This document shows positions 41,783-50,199 of a DNA stretch of 63,691 nt, piece by piece. The notes below the pieces were generated by a model. The model was not told the origin of the DNA. It did not search any database and saw nothing but the letters and a program-made list of their open reading frames with translations. Source of the stretch: Sphingomonadales bacterium (GTDB taxonomy: Bacteria; Pseudomonadota; Alphaproteobacteria; Sphingomonadales; Sphingomonadaceae). Location: the NCBI GenBank assembly GCA_018334165.1, contig JAGXTB010000121.1:1-63691 (forward strand). The letters run 5' to 3'. Each line of letters starts with the position of its first letter. Position 1 is the stretch's first letter. The position numbers and the translations under genes were made by a program.

Positions 41783-42457
41783 ATGGGTCCCAAGCAGACA
41801 ATTTACGGGTATCTCGCGGAGGTGGCGCAGGCGCTTGGCCATGCGCACCGCCTTGAGTTGCTGGAACACCTCGCCCAGGGCGAGCGCAGCGTCGTGGAGT
41901 TGACCGCCCGGTCCGAGCTGACCTTCGCCAATACCTCGCGGCATTTGCAGATTCTGCGCCGGGCGCGGCTGGTGAATGCCGATCGCCGCGGCAAGCGGAT
42001 TATCTACAGCCTCGCCGGTGCGAACGAGGTCACGGGACTCATTCACGCGCTCGGGCGCGTCGGGGAACGCAACGTCGCCGAGATCGACCGGGTGATGGCC
42101 GATTATTTTCGCGCACGCGATGCGCTCGAGGCAGTGTCACGCGAAGATCTGATCGCGCGGATGCAGGACGGGCTGGTAACGATTCTCGATGTCAGGCCGC
42201 GCGACGAATTCGAGGCAGGACACCTGCCGGGTGCGCTCAACATCCCGCTGTCCGAACTCGCTGACCGGCTAGCCGAACTGCCTGGTGCGCGCGAAGTGGT
42301 GGCCTATTGCCGCGGACCCTGGTGCGTCCTGTCCTTTGAGGCGGTCGCGGCGCTTCGCGAGCGGGGATTGCTATCCCGCCGCCTGGAGGACGGCTTTCCG
42401 GAATGGAAGGCAGCAGGCCTGCCGATCGAAGCCGTCCGCCGACCAGCATCCATATGA
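41783..42457 (+). CDS. ArsR-type regulator fused to a rhodanese domain
   Basis: 224 residues. Residues 1-95 form an ArsR winged helix (LGHAHRLELLEHLAQGERSV; LTFANTSRHLQILRRARLV). Residues 115-215 form a rhodanese (TILDVRPRDEFEAGHLPGALNIPL; active-site loop YCRGPWC). The only cysteines are the two in that loop; the DNA-binding part has none. It may sense sulfane sulfur through the rhodanese. It is divergent from the persulfide-type gene. Confidence 0.9.
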   Translation: MGPKQTIYGYLAEVAQALGHAHRLELLEHLAQGERSVVELTARSELTFANTSRHLQILRRARLVNADRRGKRIIYSLAGANEVTGLIHALGRVGERNVAEIDRVMADYFRARDALEAVSREDLIARMQDGLVTILDVRPRDEFEAGHLPGALNIPLSELADRLAELPGAREVVAYCRGPWCVLSFEAVAALRERGLLSRRLEDGFPEWKAAGLPIEAVRRPASI

Positions 42458-42584
42458 CCGATGCCGGTGCTTCCATGGCTGAATGGACGCAGTGGCATCG
42501 GAGCATTGTGCAATTCACCGCCGCACCTATATCTATGTCGTGCGCCTCCAGCATCATGCTTGGGCGACACAAAGGAATCTCGCC

Positions 42585-42845
42585 ATGAAATGCCCTGTCT
42601 GTGACAACGTCGAGCTGGTGCTGAGCGAACGGCAGAACGTCGAGATCGACTATTGCCCCAACTGCCGCGGTGTCTGGCTCGACCGCGGCGAACTCGACAA
42701 GATCATCGAAAAGAGCGCCTCGCAGCCGATGCCCAATCAACCGGCACCGGATCCTTATGCAGGCTATGGCAAGCCGGATCGCCACGGTGGCCACGGCAAG
42801 CAGGGTTTTCGCCGCAAATCCTGGCTATCGGAAATCTTCGACTAG
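42585..42845 (+). CDS. zinc-ribbon (zf-TFIIB) protein
   Basis: 86 residues from ATG 42585 (AAAGGAA ribosome site). Two CxxC knuckles: MKCPVCDNVEL and DYCPNCRGVWLDRGELDKII. The tail is Gly/His/Lys-rich (RHGGHGKQGFRRKSW) and ends LSEIFD. This is the small zf-TFIIB family with RGVWLDRGEL. The function is unknown. It stands alone between opposite-facing genes. Confidence 0.88.
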   Translation: MKCPVCDNVELVLSERQNVEIDYCPNCRGVWLDRGELDKIIEKSASQPMPNQPAPDPYAGYGKPDRHGGHGKQGFRRKSWLSEIFD

Positions 42846-42886
42846 GCCTTGGCTGCTGGCAAGCAGGGCTGCGGTAAAAAGCTGCG

Positions 42887-43225
42887 TCAGATCCTGCCGG
42901 GTCCCCACAGGATCAAGCCGGCCCCGGCGAGGCAGATCGAGCCGCCAAGAATATCCCAGTGGTCAGGGGCCACACCCTCGACCACCTTGAGCCAGACCAA
43001 CGAGGCGACGATGTAGATGCCGCCATACGCGGCAAAGGTGCGCCCGGCCGCTTCGGCCTCGCTCAGCGCCAACATCCAGGCAAATATCGCAAGCGACACC
43101 ATGCCGGGGATGAGCCAAAGCGGTGAGCGATCAAGCCGCAGCCATGCCCAGAAAGCAAAACAGCCGCCGATTTCAGCCAATGCAGCAACGAGAAAGAGAG
43201 CCAGTTGCTTCATGCTGAGTTCCAT
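42887..43225 (-). CDS. ynfA: YnfA/UPF0060 family small membrane protein
   Basis: 112 residues with four helices, as in the SMR-like UPF0060 family: [77 protein letters not shown] second Met (43213) is an alternative start. It is often found in metal-resistance regions; the substrate is not settled. Confidence 0.93.
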   Translation of the reverse strand: MELSMKQLALFLVAALAEIGGCFAFWAWLRLDRSPLWLIPGMVSLAIFAWMLALSEAEAAGRTFAAYGGIYIVASLVWLKVVEGVAPDHWDILGGSICLAGAGLILWGPGRI

Positions 43226-43287
43226 CTTCGCTGATCAACCGGAGCAAAAGGATCACCCTTGCGGCGCAGCCGCTTCCACTGGCCCGA

Positions 43288-44631
43288 TCAGACCATGCGC
43301 GGCCAATCCGGATGAATGTCGTCGATCACGAAGGCATGGGTCCTGGATTGGCCGTGGTCGTGATGCTCTCGCAGATGGGTATGATCGGGCGGCAGGTCGT
43401 CATGGCTGTGCGCGAGCGCCTCGGGATCGAGCGAAGGCCAAAGCCATAGTGCGGTGACCGTTCCGATGCCCGCAACCAGCGCCAGCGCGCCAAATGCCGC
43501 GACCTGGCCGATGCCTGCCCCGATTTGTCCGGCAAGCGGATAGGTGATCAGCCAGCAGCCGTGGCTGAGGGCAAACTGTGCAGCGAAGACCGCAGGGCGG
43601 TCGTCGGCGTTGGCGGAGCGGCGGAGAAGGCGGCCCGCCGGCGTAACGCTCATCGAATAGGCGATGCCGAGGATGAACCAGCCGCCCAGCAGCAGCGGCC
43701 AATACTCTGTGCTTTTCCCGAACAGCGCCGTAATCGCCGCCATTGCCGCGAGGCCAGTGGTCAGCAGCGCCGCCGCACCAACCATCAAGGTCCGATCGCT
43801 GATCTTGTCCAGCAGGCGCGGAATGACAAACGCCGCAAGCATAGAGCCGAAGCCATAGGCCGCGAGAGTCAACGCCACTTCCCTTTGGCCCAAGCCGAGT
43901 CCGCCGCGCACGATGACGACGGTGTTGACGATCACCATCGAACTGGCTGCCGCCGAAGCCAGGCTGAGTGCGAGCAGCCCTTTGAGGCGCGGCGTCTTGA
44001 GGTAGATTCTGAGCCCCCGCGTGGTCTTGCTCCAGATGCCGCCAGCGCGCGGCTTGGCGGGCGAGCGCGGCAGGACGACCGAAATCACCAGCAGCGCCGA
44101 ACAGATGAAACCGATGGAGGTCCCCGCGAACAGCCAGTGAAAGCTGATCACCGACAACAGGGCCGCCGCAAGGATCGGGCTGATCAGGCTTTCCATGTCA
44201 TAGGCCAGCCGCGAGAGCGAAAGCGCGCGGGTGTAGTCGCCTTCGTCGGGAAGCACGTCGGGAATTGTCGCCTGGAACGTCGGGGTGAACGCGGCCGAGG
44301 CCGATTGCAGCACGAAGATCAGCACGTAGATTTGCCAGATTTGATCGACGAACGGGAGGCTGAGCGCAACGGCGGCGCGCACCAGATCCATCGCCACGAG
44401 GAAAGCCCGACGCGGCAGCCGGTCAGCGAAGGCACCGACCACTGGCGCAACACCGATATAGGCGACCATCTTGATCGCTAGCGCCGTCCCCAGCACGGCT
44501 CCGGCATTGCCCCCGGCGATGTCGAAGGCGAGCAGTCCAAGCGCGACGGTCGCCAGCCCCGTGCCGATTAGCGCGATTACCTGCGCTCCCAGGAGATGGC
44601 GATAGGTGCGATTGGCGAGGACAGATAACAT
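43288..44631 (-). CDS. MFS exporter with His-rich tail, NreB-like
   Basis: 447 residues from ATG 44631, with twelve predicted helices (MFS with GAFADRLPRRAFLV). The last 40 residues carry a His-rich tail (HSHDDLPPDHTHLREHHDH). Such a tail is known from NreB nickel exporters. It should remove Ni or a similar ion. The leader has a hairpin (44641-44668) 9 nt before the start. The open frame upstream of the ATG overlaps this hairpin and is not used. Confidence 0.78.
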   Translation of the reverse strand: MLSVLANRTYRHLLGAQVIALIGTGLATVALGLLAFDIAGGNAGAVLGTALAIKMVAYIGVAPVVGAFADRLPRRAFLVAMDLVRAAVALSLPFVDQIWQIYVLIFVLQSASAAFTPTFQATIPDVLPDEGDYTRALSLSRLAYDMESLISPILAAALLSVISFHWLFAGTSIGFICSALLVISVVLPRSPAKPRAGGIWSKTTRGLRIYLKTPRLKGLLALSLASAAASSMVIVNTVVIVRGGLGLGQREVALTLAAYGFGSMLAAFVIPRLLDKISDRTLMVGAAALLTTGLAAMAAITALFGKSTEYWPLLLGGWFILGIAYSMSVTPAGRLLRRSANADDRPAVFAAQFALSHGCWLITYPLAGQIGAGIGQVAAFGALALVAGIGTVTALWLWPSLDPEALAHSHDDLPPDHTHLREHHDHGQSRTHAFVIDDIHPDWPRMV

Positions 44632-44640
44632 GTCAACACA

Positions 44641-44668
44641 CTTGCCCGCGCTACCGGGACCGGGCAAG
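44641..44668 (-). promoter_or_regulatory. leader hairpin before the NreB-like gene
   Basis: CTTGCCCG (44641-44648) pairs with CGGGCAAG (44661-44668), loop 12 nt. In the minus-strand transcript the hairpin ends 9 nt before the start codon, over the ribosome-binding area, and no other ribosome site is visible. It could control translation or be part of an operator. Confidence 0.4.
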
Positions 44669-44751
44669 CACAACCTCGGCCGGCCACATCCTTACCCGGA
44701 CAAATTTCGTTAGTTCATCTGCAGCGGAAGACACGATGGGCGCAGGTTCGT

Positions 44752-45945
44752 CTATGCGTTGCTTGTTGGCGGCTTGTTCTTGCGAAACTCAATACTGCCA
44801 AGCAATGCGATCACGGCAATCGTCGCGAGACCAGCGCCGACAAGAAACGTCGAACGCGCGCCAGCCATGTCCCACAGCAGTCCTGCAAGGACGCTGGCGG
44901 CCAGCATCGCGACACCGCTGGCAAGGTTGAACAGCCCGAACGCCGACCCCCGCAATTCGGTCGGGGCGCGATCAGCCACAAGCTTGGCCATCAGCCCCTG
45001 CGTCAGCGCCATGTGAAGGCCCCACAGTGCAATCCCGGTGAACGCGCCAAACAGGCCGTGCCACAAGGCCAGCGCGAGATCGGCGAAGATCAATGCCACC
45101 AATCCCGACCCGAGCAGCATATGCGCCGGGTATCGGTCTGAGAGCACGCCTGCGGGATAGGCGCCGAGCGCATAGACGATATTCATCGCGATAAGGACGG
45201 CCGGCGCGAAGGTCAGCGGCAGCCCTTCGTCCGACGCCTTGAGGATCAAGAACGCCTCGCTGAACCGGGCCAGCGAGAACACGACACCGATCGCGACGAC
45301 GACCCAGAATGATCGATCGAGCGTTCTGAGATCGGCAAGGGCAATCGGCGGTCGCGCGTTGCCGCGCGGTCGATGATCGCGCGGTTCCTTGACGGCAAGG
45401 ATGACGCAGAGCACCGCAAGCACGCCCGGGATCACGGCGATCCAGAAGACCCGGCGCATGTCATTGGCAAATAGCGCCATCAGCACGATCGCCAGCAGCG
45501 GCCCGGCGATGGCCCCGACCGTGTCGAGCGACTGGCGCAGCCCGAAGGCTCGCCCGCGAATAGCCTCGGGCGTCACGTCGGCCACCAGCGCATCGCGCGG
45601 AGCCCCCCGCAGGCCTTTGCCGATCCGGTCGGCAAAGCGCGCACCGAGCACCACCGGCATCGACCCGGCCAGCGCGAACAGTGGCTTGGACAGCGCGCCT
45701 AGCCCGTAGCCGAGGAGGATCAGCGGCTTGCGGCGACCGATCCGGTCCGAGATGTAACCCGAAAATACCTTGCTGATCGAAGCAGTCGCCTCGGCGATCC
45801 CGTCGATCAGGCCGACTATCGCGACACTTACACCCAGCGTCGTCGTCAGGAACAAGGGCAGCAGCGCGTGAATGATTTCCGAAGACAGGTCCATGAGCAG
45901 GCTGACCAGACCCAGTGCCCAGACCGTGCGAGGAACGCTAGGCAT
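44752..45945 (-). CDS. MFS transporter
   Basis: 397 residues with twelve predicted helices; MFS motif GYISDRIGRRKPLILLGYG and ARFADRIGKGLRGAPRDALVAD, which is typical of a subfamily in metal clusters. It overlaps the stop-side of the MerR-like gene upstream (start at 45945, MerR stop at 45938), so it is transcribed with it. It may export the ion sensed by that regulator. Confidence 0.85.
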   Translation of the reverse strand: MPSVPRTVWALGLVSLLMDLSSEIIHALLPLFLTTTLGVSVAIVGLIDGIAEATASISKVFSGYISDRIGRRKPLILLGYGLGALSKPLFALAGSMPVVLGARFADRIGKGLRGAPRDALVADVTPEAIRGRAFGLRQSLDTVGAIAGPLLAIVLMALFANDMRRVFWIAVIPGVLAVLCVILAVKEPRDHRPRGNARPPIALADLRTLDRSFWVVVAIGVVFSLARFSEAFLILKASDEGLPLTFAPAVLIAMNIVYALGAYPAGVLSDRYPAHMLLGSGLVALIFADLALALWHGLFGAFTGIALWGLHMALTQGLMAKLVADRAPTELRGSAFGLFNLASGVAMLAASVLAGLLWDMAGARSTFLVGAGLATIAVIALLGSIEFRKNKPPTSNA

Positions 45946-46336
45946 CGCGGCGCGGACCCAGTGTTTCGATGATCTTGCAGTCGGCCACCGTATTGTGCCG
46001 GCAGCTTCCGATGACCCGTCGCAGTTCCCCGCGCATGGCGGTCAGGTCCGCAATCTTGCGTTCGACCTCGGCAAGATGCCCGCTTGCAATTGCATCGACC
46101 GCATCGCAGGGCTTGCCGCGATCGTCGGCCAGCGCGAGCAGGTCGCGCACGGCATCGAGGCTGAACCCGAGATCGCGCGAACGGCGGATGAATGACAGGC
46201 GCTGGAGGTGCTCGGGGCCATAACTGCGGTAATTGGCGTCGGTCCGGTCTGGTGGCGGAAGCAGCCCCGCTCTCTCGTAGAACCGGACGGTTTCCACTTT
46301 GGTCGCGGTCGCCCTGGCGAGTTCGCCGATTTTCAT
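45938..46336 (-). CDS. MerR-family heavy-metal regulator (CadR/ZntR-like)
   Basis: 132 residues with a MerR helix-turn-helix (MKIGELARATATKVETVRFYERAGLL; NYRSYGPEHLQRLSFI). Metal-type cysteines: one near residue 78 (RGKPCDAV) and SCRHNTVADCKII near the end, the pattern of Cd/Zn/Pb-type MerR proteins. It overlaps the merR-like gene by 4 nt (ATGA). It could bind the operator at 47464-47496 before the CDF gene. Confidence 0.9.
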   Translation of the reverse strand: MKIGELARATATKVETVRFYERAGLLPPPDRTDANYRSYGPEHLQRLSFIRRSRDLGFSLDAVRDLLALADDRGKPCDAVDAIASGHLAEVERKIADLTAMRGELRRVIGSCRHNTVADCKIIETLGPRRDA

Positions 46337-46785
46337 GGGGCGTTCCTTGAGCTGTCGTCCGACCAGGCGGCGTCGGTGCCGGCAAGTGCGTCGAGGATCG
46401 GGCAGCCTGTGAACGCGTCCCGATCGCAGGCGGCGATCGCGGCGGAAAGCGCCGCTTCCATGCGCTTCAGATCATCGAGCCGGGAGCGCACGGAACTCAG
46501 ATTGGTCGATGCGAGCTGCCGTGCGTTCGAACATGAATTCCGGCTTGTCGCCGAATCGGAGGTGGAAAGTTCCAGCAGGGTGCGGATCTCGTCGATCGAA
46601 AACCCGACTCCGCGCGCGCGCTTGATGAACCGCAGGCGGGCGACATCGGCTTCGGCATAAACACGATATCGGCCGCGGCGCTCCGCACGGGGCATGAGCG
46701 CGATCCGCTCGTAATACCGGATCGTCTCGATGTTGCATCCGCACATCCGGGAGAGAGCGCCGATTGCGATTCCCGACTGAGTCAC
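46333..46785 (-). CDS. merR: mercury-type MerR regulator
   Basis: 150 residues from GTG 46785 (GGAG ribosome site). Helix-turn-helix IAIGALSRMCGCNIETIRYYERIALM; cysteines in the MerR positions: SRNSCSNARQLA, AIAACDRDAFTGCPILDAL, which matches the three-cysteine Hg(II) site. It faces the merT-like gene across the operator at 46809-46839. The frame continues upstream, but that part overlaps the operator, so GTG 46785 is chosen. Confidence 0.88.
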   Translation of the reverse strand: MTQSGIAIGALSRMCGCNIETIRYYERIALMPRAERRGRYRVYAEADVARLRFIKRARGVGFSIDEIRTLLELSTSDSATSRNSCSNARQLASTNLSSVRSRLDDLKRMEAALSAAIAACDRDAFTGCPILDALAGTDAAWSDDSSRNAP

Positions 46786-46808
46786 ATTCCAGCTCCCCAA
46801 AATAGTTC

Positions 46809-46839
46809 TTGAGTCTGTAGCGACTACAGACGGTAGAGC
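46809..46839 (+). promoter_or_regulatory. mer-type operator/promoter
   Basis: TTGAGT (46809-46814) serves as -35; a perfect dyad GTCTGTAG, CGA, CTACAGAC spans 46813-46831; a weak -10 begins near 46834, about 19 nt from the -35. The long spacer with a central dyad is the mark of MerR-activated promoters. It serves the merT-like gene at 46868. Confidence 0.8.
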
Positions 46840-46867
46840 AAAGTCTCGATTTGGCAAGGAGAAGGCC

Positions 46868-47239
46868 ATGGGTGAATTGGATCGAACCGCGTCCGACAAG
46901 AACGAGCGGCGCAGCGCGCTGGTCTTGATAGTCGGCGGCGTAGCCTCGGCGTTTGGCGTCGCCGCTTGCTGCGCCCTGCCGATCCTGCTTGCAACGGCGG
47001 GGATCGGGACCGCCTGGCTGACAGGTATTGCAATGGTATCGTTGCCTTACCGAAACACGTTGATGATCGTCAGCCTGGTGTCGTTGCTTGTCTCGGCGGG
47101 GCTGTTGTGGCGCATTCAGCGTGGCGCCGGGCGCTGCGGCCCCGGCGCGGTCCGCACGCCGAAGTGGTTACGGCTGAGCCTGCTGGCAGGGCTGCTGATC
47201 GGCGCAGGCCTGCTCGTTGCGGGCTACATGTATGTCTGA
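46868..47239 (+). CDS. merT: MerT-like mercuric transport protein
   Basis: 123 residues with three predicted helices. The first holds the vicinal cysteines (FGVAACCALPILLATAGIG) that bind Hg(II) in MerT. A second Cys (GAGRCGPG) lies in the loop. No MerP and no MerA reductase is encoded nearby, which is unusual for a mer operon. It follows the mer-type operator. The next small gene overlaps its end. Confidence 0.85.
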   Translation: MGELDRTASDKNERRSALVLIVGGVASAFGVAACCALPILLATAGIGTAWLTGIAMVSLPYRNTLMIVSLVSLLVSAGLLWRIQRGAGRCGPGAVRTPKWLRLSLLAGLLIGAGLLVAGYMYV

Positions 47240-47453
47240 GGCAGCGATTGTCCTTCAATCGACCTTGACCTGCCCCGATTGCGGCACGTCGAAGACCGAA
47301 ACCATGCCGACCAATGCGTGCCGGTTCTTCTACGATTGCACCGGCTGCGGTGCGGTGCTGCGCCCCCTGCCAGGCGACTGCTGCGTGTTCTGTTCCTACG
47401 GCACGGTGAAATGCCCGCCGATCCAGCAGGGCGGCGACTGCACATCCTGCTGA
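47232..47453 (+). CDS. GDCCVxC-motif small protein
   Basis: 73 residues from ATG 47232, overlapping the merT-like stop by 8 nt. Cysteine-rich: TCPDCGTSKTE, ACRFFYDCTGCG, GDCCVFCSYGTVKCPP, DCTSC. The GDCCVFCSYG motif defines a small family found beside MerT-like genes. Two zinc-ribbon-like pairs are visible. The role may be Hg or thiol binding. Confidence 0.87.
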   Translation: MSEAAIVLQSTLTCPDCGTSKTETMPTNACRFFYDCTGCGAVLRPLPGDCCVFCSYGTVKCPPIQQGGDCTSC

Positions 47454-47463
47454 ACAATCGCGC

Positions 47464-47496
47464 TTGACCCTGTAGTTGCTACAGGGTGCATATGCA
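47464..47496 (+). promoter_or_regulatory. CadR/ZntR-type operator/promoter before the CDF gene
   Basis: TTGACC (47464-47469) as -35; perfect dyad CCCTGTAG, TTG, CTACAGGG at 47468-47486; -10-like CATATG from 47489, spacer 19 nt. This closely matches Cd/Pb/Zn MerR-family promoters. The MerR-like gene at 45938-46336 is the natural regulator. Confidence 0.82.
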
Positions 47497-47528
47497 GGGC
47501 CGACTCGAATGTGTCGAGGAGGAACCTG

Positions 47529-48155
47529 GTGGCGGACAATTGCTGCGAAAGCGCCTGCGGAAGCAAGTCCGCGCTCAACGATCCGCGCTGGCGGCGGGCC
47601 TTGTGGATCGCACTGGGTGTCAATGCAGCGATGTTCGCGGTTGAATTTGTCGCCGGTTCGGCAGCGGATTCACGTTCGCTCCAGGCCGATGCGCTCGATT
47701 TTCTGGGGGACAGCGCCAACTACGCGATCAGCTTGACGGTTGCCGGCATGGCGCTGGTCTGGCGCGCTCGCTCCGCTCTCGTGAAGGGGTTGACGCTGCT
47801 GGCCTTCGGGGGATGGGTGCTGGCGACGGCAATCTTTGCCTTTTTGAATGGTGCTTCGCCCGAGCCCGAAACGATGGGAATTGTTGGAGCCATGGCGCTT
47901 GCGGCGAATGTTGGTGTAGCCTTGTTGCTCTATCGCTTTCGCAGCGGCGACGCGAACATGCGCTCGGTGTGGATCTGCTCGCGCAATGACGCCATCGGCA
48001 ACATCGCAGTGATGATCGCGGCGCTCGGCGTGTTCCAGACCGGCAATGCCTGGCCCGATCTGTTTGTCGCGGGCGTGATGGCCATGCTGGCGATCAGCGG
48101 CGGCGTTCAGATAGTCCTGCACGCCCGCGAGGAACTTACGGTAGTTTCGGCATGA
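47529..48155 (+). CDS. short CDF-type cation transporter
   Basis: 208 residues from GTG 47529, which has GAGGAGGA 7 nt before it. The N-terminus is Cys-rich (ADNCCESACGSKSA). The rest is six helices of CDF type with LQADALDFLGDSANYAISL and SRNDAIGNIAVMIAAL, carrying the metal-site aspartates. The usual C-terminal cytoplasmic domain is missing. It probably moves Zn, Cd or a related ion. Next gene overlaps in ATGA. Confidence 0.85.
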   Translation: MADNCCESACGSKSALNDPRWRRALWIALGVNAAMFAVEFVAGSAADSRSLQADALDFLGDSANYAISLTVAGMALVWRARSALVKGLTLLAFGGWVLATAIFAFLNGASPEPETMGIVGAMALAANVGVALLLYRFRSGDANMRSVWICSRNDAIGNIAVMIAALGVFQTGNAWPDLFVAGVMAMLAISGGVQIVLHAREELTVVSA

Positions 48156-48622
48156 TTTTTCTGATCACACCGCTCATCTTCGTCATGCATATCGCAGAAG
48201 AATGGCGCGGTTTTCCCGGATGGGCGACACGGCATTTCGGAACGACAAGTCGCGCCTGGTTCGTTTACTCGCACATGGCTCTGGTCGCGGCGACCGTCGT
48301 CGTCTGCTGGATGGCGACAGAAACTTCAAGTCGAACATGGACGATCTGGGCGGTCGCAGCGCAGTGGGGATTCTTCACAAATGCAATCTTCCATGTTGTG
48401 ACGTGGCGGCTGTTTCGGGAGTATTCTCCGGGTGTGATAACTGCACTCGTCCTTTTTGTTCCGGCGACTGTCTGGCAGTTGTCCACGGTTTCGCTTGATT
48501 CTTCTGGGCTTGCGATCGCTATATTGCTTGGAAGTGTGATGGGCGGTTTGGCAGTTGCCAGTTTGTGGCTCGACTTCAACGTCGATTGGAAGTTTCGTCG
48601 GATACGGAAATCTGAGGCGTGA
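48152..48622 (+). CDS. HXXEE-domain membrane protein
   Basis: 156 residues with four to five helices. Near the N-terminus HIAEEW (His 13, Glu 16 and 17) gives the HXXEE signature; a second His (SHMALV) and FFTNAIFHVVTWR complete the possible metal site. The family function is unknown. It is coupled to the CDF gene by a 4-nt overlap. Confidence 0.85.
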   Translation: MIFLITPLIFVMHIAEEWRGFPGWATRHFGTTSRAWFVYSHMALVAATVVVCWMATETSSRTWTIWAVAAQWGFFTNAIFHVVTWRLFREYSPGVITALVLFVPATVWQLSTVSLDSSGLAIAILLGSVMGGLAVASLWLDFNVDWKFRRIRKSEA

Positions 48623-48689
48623 GCAAAGATTGGAGTCGCGCGACAAACTTCCTTTGCCGCACCGCAGCACTCATGCTAGTGGGCGAATA

Positions 48690-49031
48690 ATGCGGGTTCG
48701 TTTCATTTCTTTGCTGCTGATTCTGGCCGCCCTGTTCGGCGGGGCGATTGCGCCCTCCGTTGCCCACGCGCAGGGCGATTCCGACGTGCATGTGACCAGC
48801 ATTCTCGACTTTCACGAGGCCGATGCGACAACCGGAGATGACCAGCAGAAACCCGCCTCTGGGATGCCCGGCGAAACTGCGGCGCATCATCACTGCTCCG
48901 TTGGCCTGGCCGCTTCGGCTCCCGATATCTGTTTGGTGGATGCCTCCAGGCAAGCGATCCTCCCGCCCGCATCCACGCGGCTGCTCGTCTCGCACGTGCA
49001 GGCGCCGCCGACCCAGCCTCCCTCCGCCTGA
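48690..49031 (+). CDS. exported protein of unknown function before czcBAC
   Basis: 113 residues from ATG 48690: signal peptide (FISLLLILAALFGGAIAPSVAHA), then a His-containing middle (SILDFHEAD; GETAAHHHCSVGLA) and a single Cys pair region (ICLVDAS). It ends VQAPPTQPPSA. It lies 64 nt before the adaptor gene. Small proteins of this type often precede czc-type operons; no family recognised. Confidence 0.65.
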   Translation: MRVRFISLLLILAALFGGAIAPSVAHAQGDSDVHVTSILDFHEADATTGDDQQKPASGMPGETAAHHHCSVGLAASAPDICLVDASRQAILPPASTRLLVSHVQAPPTQPPSA

Positions 49032-49095
49032 CCGACACGACTTCGCGGCGGATTTTCCCGCCAGCGAGAATCTGTCCGGTTAGGAGCTTTCTTTA

Positions 49096-50196
49096 ATGTC
49101 ATTGCGTAATCGAATTGCCGCATTTGCGGCGCTGGTAGCTGTTATTGCCGCCGGATGGTGGCTGCTGCGCCCCGCCTCGCCTGCATCCGAAACCGCCGCC
49201 GCAGAGCAGCAGGGGGACGCCAAGAAGCCCCTGACGCTCGCGGAGCTCGAACGCATGGGCGTCAAAACGGCGGCAGTGCAGGTCGCCACTGGCGTGCCGC
49301 TGGGCACCATGCCCGCGACGGTGTCACTTCCGCCTGAGGCGCGGGTGGCCGTCACTGCGTCATTTCCCGGCGCAATCCGGCAGGTGTTCGTAATCCCGGG
49401 ACAGACCGTGACGCGGGGACAGCCGCTGGCAACGATGGTGAGCCGCGATGCCTTGCAGGTCGGCTCGAACCTGACCCGGGCCAAAGCGCAACTGGAATAC
49501 AGCCGCGCCAATACCGCCCGGCTGCAGCAGCTGGCCGGCGAAGGCGTAATTGCCGGGGCACGCGTGCTCGAAGCGCAGGCTGCCGTTCGCCAGGTCGAGG
49601 CGGACGCCTCGGAGAATGCCCGCATTCTGAGCCTTTCGGGCGCAGGCGGCGGCGGTCTGATCACGCTGCGCGCACCGATCAGCGGCCGGGTTTCGACTGT
49701 TGCGGTGCAGACCGGCGGTCCGGTAGACAGTTCTGTCGCACCGTTCGTGATCGATGCCAGCAACGCCTACCAGCTCGACATCCAGGTGCCGGAACGGCTC
49801 GCCGGACTGGTCAAGCCGGGCATGACGGTAACCCTACCCGGAAACACAACCGGGCGCATTCTTTCGGTCGGTTCCGCGATCGATCCGGAGACCCGCAGTG
49901 TCCTGGTCAAGGCCAGTATCGGTGCAGCACCCGGCCTGATCGCGGGCAAGTCCGTGATGGCCTCGATCCTGGCCGATGCAGGCAACAACGCAATTGCGGT
50001 GCCGGCCAGTGCTGTGACCCGGCTTGACGGGGCGGACGTCGTTTTCATCAGAACCGCCAAAGGTTTTGAGAAACGTGTCGTCGCCGTCGGGGGCAGTGCG
50101 GAAGGCATCACGGTTATCGTCGAGGGCCTCGCCGCTGGCGAAGTGATCGCAATCTCGGGCCTGACCGAGATCAAAATGACGCTGGGCGGCGAATAG
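49096..50196 (+). CDS. czcB: RND periplasmic adaptor, CzcB type
   Basis: 366 residues: one N-terminal helix (AAFAALVAVIAAGWWLL), then adaptor elements (FPGAIRQVFVIPGQTVTRGQPLATM; coiled coil LTRAKAQLEYSRANTARLQQLAGEGV; LRAPISGRVSTVAVQTGGPV). It lacks the Met-rich CusB site, so divalent ions are more likely. TAGGAG precedes it. It is the first gene of the B-A-C operon, 3 nt from the pump gene. Confidence 0.9.
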   Translation: MSLRNRIAAFAALVAVIAAGWWLLRPASPASETAAAEQQGDAKKPLTLAELERMGVKTAAVQVATGVPLGTMPATVSLPPEARVAVTASFPGAIRQVFVIPGQTVTRGQPLATMVSRDALQVGSNLTRAKAQLEYSRANTARLQQLAGEGVIAGARVLEAQAAVRQVEADASENARILSLSGAGGGGLITLRAPISGRVSTVAVQTGGPVDSSVAPFVIDASNAYQLDIQVPERLAGLVKPGMTVTLPGNTTGRILSVGSAIDPETRSVLVKASIGAAPGLIAGKSVMASILADAGNNAIAVPASAVTRLDGADVVFIRTAKGFEKRVVAVGGSAEGITVIVEGLAAGEVIAISGLTEIKMTLGGE

Positions 50197-50199
50197 GCC

